Below, in pieces: positions 25,701 to 37,700 of a stretch of DNA of 64,000 bases. The stretch spans positions 10,985,724 through 11,049,723 of the forward strand of contig OU744736.1 in assembly GCA_916613615.1 (NCBI GenBank), given 5' to 3'. The first letter of the stretch is position 1, and each line of letters starts with the position of its first letter. The position numbers were made by a program, and so were the translations under genes. Under the pieces are notes generated by a model that searched no databases, had not been told where the DNA came from, and saw only the letters and a program-made list of their open reading frames with translations. Origin of the DNA: Steromphala cineraria (Eukaryota; Mollusca; Gastropoda; Trochida; Trochidae).

Positions 25701-28700
25701 AAAACATTCCAACCATTATCATAAATCAAATATACACCTTGCTTATATACAATTCATGCAGTTCAGGAAAAATTCGAACAAACCTGCAGAGGTTTCAGAT
25801 TCTTTGAAGGGGATCCTCCTTGGGGTACTTACTGCATAAAATCTGTATTTTTGCTATATGACAGGTTGTGACTATTTTTACAATTAAAAAATACCAAAAC
25901 ATCGTTAAAAACGTGTTCTGTTATCTGTTGTTACCACCCTGCATCAAGCCCTAGCCCTAGCGGCGTCCTTAGCGACAGGGGCAGATAACTCTAAACCTGC
26001 CTCTTATCAATCTAGCCAAAGCCAGACAGAATAAGGGGAGGTGTGTGGTCGTACCCCAAGGAGGATCCCCTTCAAAGAATCTGAAACCTCTGCAGGTTTG
26101 TTAGATTCTTTTTCAGAAGGGTATCCTCCTTGGGGTACTTACTGCATAAGAAGACTCCCAGAGACTAATCTTCGGAAGTGGAATTCTGTCTGCCATAATT
26201 AAAATAAGACACAAGGAATTAAAGCACACTCACCAAGTCACGTGACCTTGCCACTTGTGATGACCGTGGAGGGCTACCCCTGGGTAATAAATGGCTTTAC
26301 ACCGATAAACTCGGCAAAAGTAAGAGTTTAGATCAAACGTCCCTTCCCCCCCCCCCCCCCCCCCCCCCCTTCTTTTGAAAGAAGCTACTAGGGGACTTCT
26401 AGAAAAGGTAACGTTAACCCCAAAGAAAAACACCCGAGGGTGATTTCTGCCTGAGTTCAAGAAATAACTGTGCAAATGGTTAGCTAACTTCGACACTAAA
26501 AACAACGGCACTAAGGAAACAACAAAATCTCCTATATAACATATACCGAAAGCTCAATCAGCTAGAGGGTACACGCCCCTGCCCACTGGAGAGAACCGAC
26601 TTGCCAAACCGAGCACGCTCGCTGGAGTGCATGTCAAGTTGGTAATGTTTAATGAACGTGCTCGGCCGGCTCCAAATAGGGGCCGAACAGATCTCTTCAA
26701 TAGGCAGGGACGCAGCATAAGCCTTAGAGGTCGCTACCGCCCTAACCGAGTGAGCTTTCAAACCCTCAGGAGGTTGATGACCCTTGTGGGCATAACTCAG
26801 GCAGATAGTCGAGACTATCCACCTGGAAATAGTCTGTTTGGAGGCGGGATCACCCGCCTTTCCCCTGCCGTAGCAGCAGAACTGGTTGCTTTTGCGGATA
26901 TCCCTCGTTCTTAGGACATATTTCTTCAGTGTCCTACGCACGTCCAAGACATGCGGCACTGAAGCCCTTGCTCCCGACGTAGCCGGCTGGAGCAGAGCTG
27001 GAAGTTCAATGGGCGCCGTTACGTGAAACGAATGCGCTACCTTCGGACGGTACGAGTCCGGCAGTCTAATGCTGACTCTGTCTTTATGAAAGACAGTCAG
27101 CTCGGGATCGGAAGACATCGCGTGGATATCCCCTACCCGCCTGCCGGACGTGACCGCCACCAAGAAGGCTGCCTTCCATGTCAGCAGCTGAAGTGATATT
27201 TTGTCCAGGTCCCTGAAAGACGGACCTGACAACCAATCCAGTACATATGATAGATCCCAAGTCGGGCTGACCCGCCGCAAAGGCGGACGGATCCTGTCCA
27301 CGCCCGCTAGGAAACGCTGGACCATGGGATGGCTACCGAGCACGGTGCCGTCCACCGGAACGTGGAATGCGGAGATTGCCGTCGAATAACCTCGAACGGT
27401 CGAAGCAGCCAGACCCTCATCGAGCCTGGACTGCAGAAACTCCAGCACCGGGATCAGACCTGCAGAAAAGGGATCGAGAAGCCCTCTATTTCCACACCAG
27501 CGCGCATAGCAGGCCCATCTATCCTCGTACTGAATGTTCGTGGAATCCCTCCTCGAAGCCAGAATTGTATCTGCAACTCGTGCAGGAATTCCGCTCTCCT
27601 GGAGGCGACTCTTGACAGAGGCCAAGCCACCCACTGGATGCTGGGGTTCGGGTGTGGCGCCCCTTCCTGTGTCAGCAGACCCAGTCGACAGGGTAACAAT
27701 ACAGGAGGCCGTACAAGAAACCTGAGGACCGATGGAAACCACGCCTGGGCTGTCCAGAGCGGTGCCAGTAACACCAAGAGGTGTGCTGGCTGACTGGCCA
27801 ACTGCGACAGAACTCTGGGAATCAAAGGAACTGGTGGGAAGGCCCACAGAACCTTGCCGGTACAGTCTATCGCGAAGGCGTCGGCCGCCAGAGTGTGGGG
27901 GTCTGGAATTCTGGAGCAGAACACCGGAGTCTGGTGCGTCCTCCCGGACGCAAACAGATCCACCTGGAACGATCCGTACAACTGGGAGATAACCTCGAAT
28001 GTCCCCCGGTGGAGCATCCATTCGTGAGGTGCCAGGATTCGGCGAGACAGGGCGTGGCCCTGACATTGTCCACCCCTGGAAGGTACACTGGAATTACCCG
28101 AATGCTGTAAAGATCGCACCAGTGTAGAAACTCCCAAGCCTCCTGAAGGAGTGCTGGAGACACTGTACCGCCCTGCTTGAGGATGTAGGACATGGCCGTC
28201 TGGTTGTCCATTTCTAGACGAACCACCTGACCTGTCAGCATCTGGAGGAACTGACTGAAAACCTTCCTGACAGCACGTAGTTCCAACACATTGATGTGCC
28301 ACTTGGACTCGTCCAGAGACCACAGGCCCGAGGCTGAGTGCTCCCCTAGGACTCCCCCCCCCAACCTGAGAGGGAAGCGTCCATCTGAACCGTGGCTGTC
28401 GGCTGAAGCTTGTCCAATGGGAGCCCCCTGGACAAGTTGCCCCCCTCCGTCCACCATTCGAGATGGCTCAACAACCACTCGGGGACGGCTACTGACTGCT
28501 CCAGACTGCTTGCATGCGACCACAGCTGGGCCAGTGCCTGCTGAACTGGTCTCATGCGCAAGCGAGCTCGCCAGACTACATCCACAGTCGCCGCCATATT
28601 CCCCAGCAACCGAAGCCACGATCGTGCGGGATGTGCAGGACTCTGCAGAAAAAGAGCTGCGGTCTGAGAGACCTTAATCACCCGGTCCGGCGCAAGGGAA

Positions 28701-31700
28701 ACCAGTCCCGTCGCCGTCTGGAACCGAGCCCCCAGGAAAACAAGATCTTGAGATGGCTCGAGGTCTGATTTCTTTAAGTTCACTATCCAACCCAGGCGAA
28801 GAAGAATGTTCAAAATGCTCTGAGTGGCCTCCTGATTCCCGGAGCGGGACAGAGCCCTGATTAACCAGTCGTCCAGGTACGGGTGACAGCACCTGCCCTG
28901 CGATCTGGCAACCTGAGCCGGGATCAGCATCAGTTTGGTGAACACCCTTGGCGCCGTAGAGATGCCGGAGGGGAGCACACGAAACTGGTAGCACACCCCG
29001 TCGAAGGCGAAGCGAAGAAACTTCTTGAACTGGGGGTGCATTGGAACGTGAAGATAGGCGTCCTTGAGATCGATTGACGAGAGCCAATCCCCTGTCTCCA
29101 CGGACGCTATCACTGACCTCAAGGTCTCCATCTTGAAAGAAGGCACTTGCAACATCTTGTTGAGGTGCTTCAAATTCAGAATTGGCCGGAAGCCTCCGTC
29201 CTTCTTGGTGACTAGGAAGTACGTCGAGTAATAACCGATCTCTTCCTGTCCCTTTGGGACCACTTCGATAGCTGCCTTGTCGAGCAACGCTGCGACCTCG
29301 GCTCGAAGAACTTCCGCCTTCTCCAGAGAGGATGGCACCGGGGTGCTCCTGACTCCTGTAGAAGAAGGTGGCCCATGCTTCCAAAGAGGCAAATGTCCGT
29401 CCCTGAGCGTGGACAGGACCCAGGCATTGGACGTGGCCTTCTCCCATTCCGAAAGGAAATGAGACAGGCGGCCTCCTACTGGAAGACTCGGTACCAGACA
29501 ACGGATCCCCGCAACCGGCGGCACTCCGGCCCCCTGGCGGTTCACCAAGACACTGTCTGCCGACACCGGCGGCCCTAGGGCCCCCTGACGGCTCGTCGAG
29601 GCAAAGACTGCCATCGAAGGTTCGACAACCTCTCGATGGAACACAGACTGAAGCGGTGGGGGAGTTAGGGACCCTTGTAGGCGCCCCCTTTCCCCCGAAA
29701 AGGCTGCTGCTGCCCCTTGGAGCGCTGCTGCCCTTTCTGCTTCTTGCCCCGCTTCCCTGGCTGACCCCGACCTACCCCTCGTGGGATAGAAGAGTTCCAC
29801 TCGGAGTAGGTCTTGGCCGGTGGTCCAGAAGGAGGATCAACCAGGGGGGACTTTCGCTTGAAGCCAGCGTTACCAAGGGCGCCCTTTACGTCCTTGATAC
29901 GTGAAAGCTGGTCAGCGGTGTCCTTAATGACTTTGGTCGCTCCCGGGAACAAGGTTTTACCGAGTTCGAACGGGAGAGCCATTAGTCTTTTCTTGGTGGG
30001 CTGTGGCAATGTTGAATAGTTCAGCCACACCCGGCGCAGCCCCATCACTGCGCCCATTATCTGACCCGCGGAACTCCGGATAGAGTCGCGAGCCAGATAA
30101 CCATTCGCGTCCGTCAATTGCCTCTGGAGAAGAGCTTGGGAGCTCTTCCCCTTCCCTTCCTTCAAGGACTCTGCCTGGAGAGAAGCCAGGTAGGCCGAAT
30201 GCACGGCGACACGCATCTGTTGGCAGCTGCCCCGGAACGTTCCTTCAAACGTCCTGAACAGCTGCTTCAAGAGCGCGTCACCGGCACGGAAGGGGGGCAC
30301 GCACCGGCCCTGGAGTCCAAGAGACTCCAGGCTGACGGAGGCCAACACATCGTCGTCACATAACGGCACTTCAAACAATCCCTCCTCTCCCAATGGGTAC
30401 CGCTTGTGAAGCTCCGGAAGGTCGAAGCGCTTGCGGGTACCCAAAAGGAGAGGAGTGACCGAGTCGTCCATTACATGATCGAGAATGCGGAGTCGCACCT
30501 GTGGGGACTTCCGCGAAGCGAAAGCCCCACCGGGAAGCCGGAACTCAGCAGAGTCGGCCTCCTGTTGGGGAACAGCGCAATGCGGGAAAGCCTTGGCAAT
30601 CTTGCCACGAATCTCCCGCAAAGCAGAGTTAATTGACAGGTCGACCGCATCAGACCCCGCATCACTCTCAACCTCCATGTCAGACTCCGAACGCTCCGAC
30701 AACAACGTCGAGTCTGAATCCGACTCGCTGTCGTCGTGAGCGCCCACAGTCTGACCAAGAGGCAGGAGAGGAATACGAAATCCCGACCCAGTCGACCCAT
30801 CCTGTTCCACAACAGGTGGTCGAGTGCCGAGCCCAGGTGCCGTCCCCTGCGCCGAAGCACCGGGGACAATACTCTTGGGGTCGCCGACCGTACCCCCTGA
30901 CCCGGACGTACCAGGCGTAGAGGAAGTAGGTCTTGTGATTGTCGCCGAGGGAGCACCGGCCTTCCGGTGCTTTCTACTTATTGTTTCAGGTGCACCGGCA
31001 CCAGCACCGGAACCGACGACGTCCACGGTGCCAGAGGTACCGGGCGTCGGGGCATCGGGGCGTGAAGGGGGAAGAGACGCGTGGATTTCCTTACGGACTT
31101 CCTGCATCAGTTCCCCCAACAAACCCTTCATTTGCCCCTTGATTAGTGCATTTATATCAGTAGGTGTGAGAGAGGATTGCTTGTCTCTGACAGAAACCAC
31201 CCTCACCCCCGCATCCGAGTCAGAACTCTGAGAGCCCGAAGGGATGGGAGGCGAGATTACCTGACGCTTTTTGTTTTGTTTACTGGGAGGGGTAGCACTT
31301 CTGACATCCTCCCCCGCAGCGTGGAGCCTCTTGAAGAAGGTCAGGTCCAGTGATCTGCGTTTCTTGGTCCTCACGGAAAAGTTCGAACACGATGAGCAAG
31401 CAGAGTCGTCGTGGTCCTCAAGGGCGAGGCAGATGATACACTGATCGTGTGAGTCTGACTCGGGAATTCTATTCCCACAGTTGGAACATTTCTTGAATGA
31501 CTGCAAGCAATCATAACAAAGAAAAGTTACAACCGTGCATGCGTTATGTAGATAGAAAGATACATGTGTGCATGACAACAAAAGAGAGAGAATAATAATA
31601 ATCCTACTCTAAGGCATATAAGTTATGTATAAAGGCTTCCCAAAGCAAGCTCATAACAAAAGCCTGTAATAAAAAGAACATGTAAACAACATGTCTTGCC

Positions 31701-34700
31701 GACCTAGAGAAATTTACAACACCCAGTAAATTCACGAAGTGAAGAAAAAATCTCAAAGTCTAGGGAGCTTATTTATTACAAAAATAAATACTAGCAAGTG
31801 CCAAACAATAGCGGAATCCATACGAAAGAAGAACTTATCCTCTAGTCGGAAAAGGACTTTCGAGAAATCGCTATGTTCGTCATTTTTCTCCGCCATTACG
31901 CAACACGTGGTGCGCACGGTTTTGAAAAATTCTAAGTCACAACGCGAAGAAATGCGAGAAAATGCGGCCTATTCTAATCTATAATGATTAAAGGTCACCA
32001 TACATTCGCTTTGTCTTTGTCCGACATTTTCTTAGCTTCAACTTTGTCAAAATAACCAAAATTCTTCAATGAAAAACAGAACGTCTGTTCGTCTTGAATG
32101 ACAGATTGATAAGAGGCAGGTTTAGAGTTATCTGCCCCTGTCGCTAAGGACGCCGCTAGGGCTAGGGCTTGATGCAGGGTGGTAACAACAGATAACAGAA
32201 CACGTTTTTAACGATGTTTTGGTATTTTTTAATTGTAAAAATAGACACAACCTGTCATATAGCAAAAATACAGATTTTATGCAGTAAGTACCCCAAGGAG
32301 GATACCCTTCTGACAAAGAATCTTTAGTCTTGTTAAAGATGCTGTAAATTACTTAATCAGTGATAGGGCTTCCACGGGTACTCAAGACTAGAGTCAATTA
32401 TCTGGGACCCAAGGACACAGAAAGCGGAGGTAGTTGAGAATATGTCACAAATCTATACAGATGATAAAGGGTTACGTAAACTCACTGAAGGGACAGATGA
32501 AAGTCTCCCCGTACGAGACCCAGATCTCCTGTTCCTTCTCCAGGGTCAGTACGTCAGTGATCTCATGTCCATACTTGTCGAACAACTTCTGTGCTACAGC
32601 GTTCAGCTTGGGGTTAACTCCCCCTGATGACCACTGGCTTGTTGATAGTTCATCTAGCAACTGGAAAATTGTAATCATGGTTTTAGTGAACATAATTTTT
32701 ATAATCATTACATTATTACATAATTCAGTTACTGCTTTAATTCTAATACTTGACTTAACGTAAAAAATAAGTGGTGAAAGAGGAATTTCCTCAATGGAAT
32801 AAAGCTATAGCTAAAGAGCTATACAAAATTGAGAATCTGGGGCTATCTTTTCAAAATTGAATCACATTGAAAAGGTCATTATTTTACTCACCCGTGCCAT
32901 GAGTCTGTGCTTGTCATGTCCGATACCCTTCAGAGCTTCTCTCAGGTTGAAGTAGAAGTAAGAGTAGTTGTCGGACATTCCATTCTCGTAAACCTGTAAA
33001 AAAACATCATGAAGCATAAATAGATTTCAATCTGTCCATTCATGTTATGAAGCTGAACTTTTTTATACAAGCAATGAAACTGAGATGGTTGTCTGTATAT
33101 AATATTGTATTATTCTGTAAAGATCCAAGGTTCTGCCCATCCTTTATGCCCATATACAGTATAGTTTTTGAGTCACTAAGCCATGGTCTAAGACGTCAAT
33201 AACGATTGCTTTATGACTTCATTGGTAATGGCTTTGGGCGAAGATTTTCGATTCGCGGCAGAATATGATTTACAAAGTATATGTTTATTTTGGAGAAAAA
33301 TTAACTTACAGAGTTAAAATTGACATACTATCTGTTATAATTCAGTTCATTTACTTCTTAGGGGTTAGGTCCCCTGCTGGTTTTGAATCAACACTTTTAG
33401 AATCAGACAAGAAGTGCTCGAAGGGATGGTATAAATGCGACATAATATCACTTTTTGTAATCAAGCATCTACAATATACTCTAGTCAATCCAGATTTCAA
33501 ATCTCACCTTGAGCTTGAGTCCCTTAGTTCCGACTAATCGATCATCAGCATCCAGCTCTTGAATGTGGGTCATCTTGTAAGAAGCTCCCATACTCTGTAC
33601 ACATGTAAAAGTTTTATACAGAGCGTTGGTAAACTTAATGGTTGGCCCATACAATAAGAAGATTGTTAAAGAGTCCAAGTAGCTTAATATGCAAGGTGTA
33701 AGTAGCTGAATGTGGCAAAATTTGCAAACTCTTTTTTATAGCCTGATGTACAATTTCTAAGTATGATAGTATGGCTTAAATTGCAAGTTCAAAGTACGTT
33801 AATTTTTTTTAAATGTTCAACAGACGTTAAAAAGAAATCTGGAACTTAAGTCTTAACTTATCCTGTTTTTGTAACTGAATCAGGTTTCTTAACTAGTTGC
33901 AACTGTACAAAACAAATCTTTCAATCATTAGGAATTAAACTTAACAATTTTGTGAAGCCAATATACCTCCAATATATTTTTGGGCTGCTTATCTCATAGA
34001 GTTTTCAAATATATGCATACTTTCCAACAGACACCTTTATGAATTTAACCAAATAGTGAATATCAATAGAATTCTTCAGTGACTACTTGATGAAATGTCT
34101 TATCAAATTGTCAAAACCCATGTCTTATTTTGCCAGGTATCTTACAGAATGTGTGAAGTTAAGCAGAGTTACCTCCTCCTCGGCCTGTTTCTCTCGCAGC
34201 GCCTCCTGCCTCTCTTTCAGTCTCTTCAAGGTCTCGCTCAGCTGCTCGATGTCGTTGTCAGCCTGGCAGTAAAAAGGTCAAAGTTGGATTTCTTCAGTTG
34301 CCTTTTCAATCTTATTCTATTTTCTAAAATATAATCTTTAGATATGCTACTTTAGATTAAATGTGGATAGTGGATCTTAAAAAGCCACACATAATTCTTT
34401 GTTCTGGCAGTAAATGTGATCTGACCAATGAAAAAGCTTGATACACATAAAAAAACAAAAACAGAGAGAAACGCTTAATGATGTGCAGTCAGATGTTCCG
34501 AAAGGTTAGAGTTTCCATTCTAACAATGCCATCTCTAGGTGTGTTTCTTTTTCAACAAATCATGACATTTTTTTATGAAAAGGACTGTGCATTCATGTTT
34601 TGTAACTAAAAAAAATACCTGATAGAATGCTTGCTGTATTTTCTTGGAAAGTCTGCTCTAATTCAGTTTGAAAATAACAACAGAATCCTCTCTTTGAGTT

Positions 34701-37700
34701 ACCTTCTCCTCAGCATCATAGAGCTCGTCTGGCTCCATGGACAGGATGGAGGGAATGTTCACCTTGTCTTTATCCTCCTCACTCAACGCCAAGTTGATCT
34801 GTTGAAGTGAAATATATTAACAAATAATTCTTTGTAAACCTTCATTAACTGTTTTCAGATTGGTATCATCAAAGGGCTAAACAAACATGACATGATAAGC
34901 TGTAGAATTATAAGATCATAACAATTATTTACTTTAAAAATTACAAATTTAAACAACCAGAATCTTGACAAATGATTCTGTATCCTTTGCTTGATGATGG
35001 TGTTAGACTACACCGCTACGTTACACACCTATAATAAAGAAGTATAAAAATCAATAATTAAAAAAATCCTATTTAAAAAAAAACTTAAAGATTTTCAGAC
35101 ACAGGTATAGATTCTCTTTTCTTGTCAAAATAATGTATGCATGAGTGTAGCCTGATACCTGTTTCTTGAACTTCTTCACTTCAGCTAGTTTAGCCTTGAC
35201 CACCTGGGTGGTGCTGTTGATGAAGTGGGCGGTGCCCGTGGGACTGAACCCCTCCCCCACAGACACCCACAGGGGACCCATCACGGGGGTGCCTCCGCTC
35301 TGGAGTGCTTCGTCTAGCAGGGGGGCTGGAATAGAGAGAGCAGGCAGGGGTTATTCAGTGAACCTCTCTCCAATCGCGGGGCTACCTCCACTCTGGAGTG
35401 GCTAAAATAAGAAATGGACTAACAAGGAGTTCAGACTCCTTAAATTGTTCACTCAGATTTTGTTGGTTCTTATAATTCAGAATTAAAACTTAAATGATAA
35501 GATTTCTGTCTCTTACTTTCTGTCAGATCTGATATTTCAGTTCCCTCCCAGTCGTAGAGGATTCTGGCGTGAGATCGAAGGTCAAGTTTAGCAGTACAGG
35601 CCACTAGGAACTGCAACATAAATCTCTCACAATCAACATCTAGCTTATGTTCCACTAAGAACTGCAACATAAATCTCTCACAATCAACATCTAGCTTATG
35701 TTCCACTAAGAACTGCAACATAAATCTCTCACAATCAACATCTAGCTTATGTTCCACTAAGAACTGCAACATAAATCTCTCACAATCAACATCTAGCTTA
35801 TGTTCCACTAAGAACTGCAACATAAATCTCTCACAATCAACATCTAGCTTATGTTCCACTAAGAACTGCAACATAAATCTCTCACAATCAACATCTAGCT
35901 TATGTTCCACTAAGAACTGCAACATAAATCTCTCACAATCAACATCTAGCTTATGTTCCACTAAGAACTGCAACATAAATCTCTCACAATCAACATCTAG
36001 CTTATGTTCCACTAGGAACTGCAACATAAATCTCTCACAATCAACATCTAGCTTATGTTCCACAGAAACTACAACTGGTTTATCTATTTGTTGTTTTAAA
36101 AGGAGGTTCTCTACTGTTTACACCCCTTGGGCGGATATATCACTTCTTTTTTTCAATTGGCTTTAACACATAACTACCTTCTTTTAGGTGTTTACCCCTT
36201 ACACCCCTTTATTGTCTTTATTTTAGTTGAATGTTATGTGCCGTGAGCTCCATCCACGTAGGTTGGTTATTTCATAACCACCTTGGTCGGTTATAAGATT
36301 GTAAACAATTGCAAACAATTGGACTTGTAAAATTTGGATTTTTAATCAAACAAGAAAGTTAAGATTTATGAACAACGAAAGTGGGATTCGAACTACGGAC
36401 CTCTATGTTGTCAAGCAGCGCTCTTACCTGTTGAGCTACCGTGGATCCATGCCAGTTGATGTAACATTTTGTGTGTCTTGTTTGGTTTTTTATTTTCCCC
36501 TATAAATATATATTAATATTGCAATAAAATAGTTTTAAATGTAACGAATCAAGTTTTTAGTTCTAAAACCCTTAGCAGGGGGTATTGTAAGTAGTCTAAA
36601 ATAGTATTCTTATCAAGACATATCAAACCCGCAAAATGGATCACTAAAACGTTTTTCAATTATTTGTATGTAAACCAATTTAGTTGAAACACCATAATAA
36701 AATAGTGTTTATTGTAAGAAATCAAGCGTTTATTTCTAAAACCCTAGTATGGGGGTATTTTAAATATTTTTTCTTATCAAGAAATGATAAACCCGCGAAT
36801 GATATCAGTAAAACGTTTTTAAATTAATTGTTTATTAACAAATTAAGTTGAAACCATTGCAGGAGTCTTCCGCGGGAGTGTAAGTCAAATAATAACCCAT
36901 TTGCCTCGTGTTATAGAAATAACCTCCCTCGGGCTACGCCGTCGCGAGGTTATTTTCCATAACCCCTCGGTACCGGGTCGTTATGTAAAGGATATTAACC
37001 TGTCCCTAGGGTTTTATTGAAATGTAAACATGAGGGGTGCTGACCCCGAATGTTTACATTTCAATAAAATCCGAGGGACAGGTTAATATCTGTCATATAA
37101 AGCTAAGAAAAGGACGAAAAACTCGGTAAAAATATTGAAATATATAATAACACTAAAATGATCGCACAAACGCAGCCAATCCTTGCAAGTTGTCTGTTTA
37201 ACAGCAGCTCTTCGCGAAAGACTTTAAATATACACTTTTAGAATCAATCATACGATTTTAGAATCAAATTTAATATATATTAACATTATGTATATAAAAA
37301 TTACAGTGTCAGTGATGACACAAAAAAATGAACATTTGCTGACAACAAGCCTCAGTAGTTTAGGCGGTACGAGCGCTGTTTAACAACATAGAGGTTGCGG
37401 GTTCGAATCCCGCTTGAAACGTTAAATCAGAATTGTTTTTAAATTCAAATTTTACAAATCCATTTGTTTGTTTCGTAATGTTTACAAGTTATGAGTCTTG
37501 TATAAAATGTAAAATATATAAAAAAGTAAAGTAAAAATAAAAATTATTCTAGAATGTCCCTGGGATATTCTATAGAATGTCCCTTTGGATATTCTAGAAT
37601 GTCCCGGTGAGAAGCGATGTGACATTGAAAGCAGGTTTACCTGAGAAAAGAATTACCTCCAAAATGACACGATTATGACACCTGAGTTTTATATTTACTA

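Larger units (their letters stand above)
25777..32323 (-). mobile_element. DIRS-like tyrosine-recombinase retrotransposon in DCDC1 intron 15
   Basis: The 6.55-kb element has inverted terminal repeats (25777-26013 and 32103-32323), a 3' internal complementary region (26051-26149) and, reading on the minus strand, a gag-like ORF, RT-RNase H-methyltransferase-like region and tyrosine recombinase. This is the canonical DIRS layout. The inner 190 bp of the two ITRs differ by one base that I could find, so insertion looks recent. The element lies in the same orientation as DCDC1. Pol is broken by two frame changes, so this copy is probably not autonomous unless one of them is an assembly error in a homopolymer. 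No target duplication is expected for this class, and none is evident. Confidence 0.93.
36241..37500. repeat. Composite inverted-repeat element in intron 8 carrying tRNA-like sequences
   Basis: The left flank of the first tRNA-like stretch (36295-36380) is the diverged reverse complement of the right flank of the second (37421-37495), sharing TTGTAAA, GGATTTGTAAAATTTG and GGGATTCGAAC. Between the arms lie two direct repeats of about 173 bp (36541 and 36714: ATCAAG, TTCTAAAACCCT, ATCAAGA, AAACCCGC, AAAACGTTTTT), an imperfect palindrome (36885-36985) and a 100-bp near-perfect hairpin (36991-37090). No protein is encoded. The family is unknown. Confidence 0.6.

Noticed and set aside
27201..28677. 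Several long plus-strand ORFs and the alternative minus ORFs in the DIRS region
   Set aside because: They are shadows of GC-rich pol and YR coding sequence. The minus-strand frames carry the RT, RNase H and recombinase motifs.
35470..36063. A stand-alone 197-residue repeat protein
   Set aside because: The ORF is exon 9 plus the acceptor minisatellite read through. The start ATG lies in the repeat and the end runs past the exon 9 donor, so it is not an independent gene.
36381..37421. Functional tRNA genes
   Set aside because: Both candidates lack an acceptor stem and have a faulty anticodon arm; only the A/B boxes and one T arm are good.
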